This document shows, one piece after another, positions 13,834 through 14,384 of a stretch of DNA of 14,384 nucleotides (position 1 is its first letter; each line of letters begins with the position of its first letter). Made by a program: the position numbers and the translations under genes. The stretch lies in assembly GCA_015662815.1 (NCBI GenBank), contig DQTK01000038.1, forward strand, positions 1 to 14,384, given 5' to 3'. A model generated the notes under the pieces. It was not told the origin of the DNA and did not search any database. It saw only the letters and a list, made by a program, of their open reading frames with translations. This stretch comes from Aquifex aeolicus (GTDB lineage Bacteria; Aquificota; Aquificia; Aquificales; Aquificaceae).

Positions 13834-14079
13834 TTACGGATTTATGAAGGTTCTGTAGTAAAGTTGTAAGAACCTGCCCAGCAGGTGAGATAAAGTAAAT
13901 ACAATAGAACCTTCAATTCCCCATAGTCTTATAACTATATAGAGAAGAATGCCCAGTAGGAAGAACCTTATTGGAAAGCTTATAAGTGGGTTTTTTCTCC
14001 TCTTTGCCGAGCGTGATATTTGTTCGTTGTATAAAATTCCGGTAATTAAACCTATAATAAATAGAACTAAATAATCCAT
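13834..14079 (-). CDS. Small hypothetical membrane protein
   Basis: An 81-aa protein, probably with three membrane segments (about 2-18, 35-52 and 56-73). A basic hydrophilic loop near 22-29 (RSAKRRKN) should lie in the cytoplasm. The pattern of a glycine-rich first helix (FIIGLITGILY), then SFPIRFFLLGILLYIVIR and a GR-containing last helix, loosely recalls AtpR/AtpI-type accessory proteins of ATP synthases. No atp gene is nearby, so this is only a suggestion. Its start is 13 bp from the start of the divergent gene at 14093. On the minus strand TAATAT lies 8 nt before its ATG, and no Shine-Dalgarno sequence is visible. Confidence 0.65.
   Translation of the reverse strand: MDYLVLFIIGLITGILYNEQISRSAKRRKNPLISFPIRFFLLGILLYIVIRLWGIEGSIVFTLSHLLGRFLQLYYRTFINP
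14053..14058 (+). promoter_or_regulatory. Possible -10 box (TATAAT) for the gene at 14093
   Basis: A perfect TATAAT lies 34 nt before the ATG, inside the 5' end of the divergent small gene. A -35-like TTGTAT at 14027-14032 is 20 nt away, longer than ideal. Confidence is limited by the AT-rich context. Confidence 0.3.
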
Positions 14080-14092
14080 TGTAAGAGATATT

Positions 14093-14384
14093 ATGTCAAG
14101 GAAACTTTTTGTATTTGGAGAGAATATTCACGCTGAAGAACTTGAAAAAATAGCCGAAAGTATAGGGGTAAAAGTAAAGAGAATTCAGAATGTGGTGATA
14201 ATGGATACCGCTCACGACGATGAGCTGATATACATATTTACGGAGCTTAGCGAAGATGCCCTGAAAGATATGAGGGTTTACGAAGACAATTTTAGAGAAG
14301 AATCCTGTCAATCCTTGATAAAGGCTGTGGCAAAGGCTGAACCTGTAGAGGTTTTAATAGATAAGCTTATATTCAATAACCTCG
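14093..14384 (+). CDS. Unidentified protein, 5' part (runs off the window)
   Basis: An open frame starts at ATG 14093 and continues without a stop to the window end (97 codons). It begins MSRKLFVFGENIHAEELEKI and continues as a soluble, charged, helix-rich sequence (for example SEDALKDMRVYEDNF at about residues 53-67 and SLIKAVAKAEPVEVLIDKL at about 74-92). I do not recognise the family. Credibility comes from base composition and codon usage like its neighbours and from the weak AAGAG 5-9 nt upstream of the ATG. The divergent start codon of the small membrane-protein gene is only 13 bp away, so both promoters must overlap the opposite coding sequence. Confidence 0.7.
   Translation, partial: MSRKLFVFGENIHAEELEKIAESIGVKVKRIQNVVIMDTAHDDELIYIFTELSEDALKDMRVYEDNFREESCQSLIKAVAKAEPVEVLIDKLIFNNL

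Noticed and set aside
14096..14311. Minus-strand 71-codon frame at the right edge
   Set aside because: It is the antisense shadow of the plus-strand frame starting at 14093, which has more natural protein composition and continues out of the window.

Overview
The window looks like ordinary chromosome from a thermophilic, AT-rich bacterium, most likely an Aquificota-type lineage. Three things point this way. The protein-coding DNA is AT-rich while the three stable RNAs (5S rRNA and two tRNAs) are strongly GC-rich, as expected at high growth temperature. The proteins are rich in Glu, Lys, Ile and Val. Genes are packed tightly, with overlapping stop codons and single housekeeping genes shuffled between strands. 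The genus cannot be fixed from this sequence alone.

Layout, left to right. Bases 1-96 are the 3' part of a 5S rRNA, so an rRNA operon probably ends here. A 229-bp spacer leads to an FAD/NAD(P)H oxidoreductase of the CoA-disulfide reductase/NADH oxidase superfamily (326-1726, +). A small polytopic membrane protein that resembles the C-terminal half of a complex I antiporter subunit (1707-2405, -) overlaps its 3' end. Divergently comes ilvD (2481-4148, +), which meets rfaE1 (4163-5125, -) tail to tail. rfaE1 follows a membrane diguanylate cyclase with a periplasmic CxxCH haem motif and a cysteine-rich sensor region (5139-6989, -). hisS (7022-8248, +) diverges from the cyclase. On the opposite strand tkt (8517-10532, -) is followed by tRNA-His (8432-8508, -). 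A divergent spacer carries a good promoter for a CAU-anticodon tRNA (10742-10817, +), followed at once by a coiled-coil/zinc-ribbon protein (10825-11532, +). A ModC-like ABC ATPase (11529-12218, -) lies head-to-tail with gltX (12215-13636, -). A 197-bp spacer, a short membrane protein (13834-14079, -) and the 5' end of an unidentified gene (14093 onward, +) close the window.

Functionally the genes cover translation (5S, tRNA-His with hisS, tRNA-CAU, gltX), branched-chain amino-acid synthesis (ilvD), the pentose phosphate pathway (tkt), LPS heptose synthesis (rfaE1), redox chemistry and c-di-GMP signalling. No mobile element, CRISPR array, toxin-antitoxin pair or defence cassette was seen. The points most worth a second look are the haem-c/cysteine-rich diguanylate cyclase, a family of imperfect pyrimidine-rich repeats shared by the three largest spacers, the near absence of Shine-Dalgarno sequences with -10-like hexamers only 6-12 nt before start codons, and the half-length antiporter-like membrane protein.
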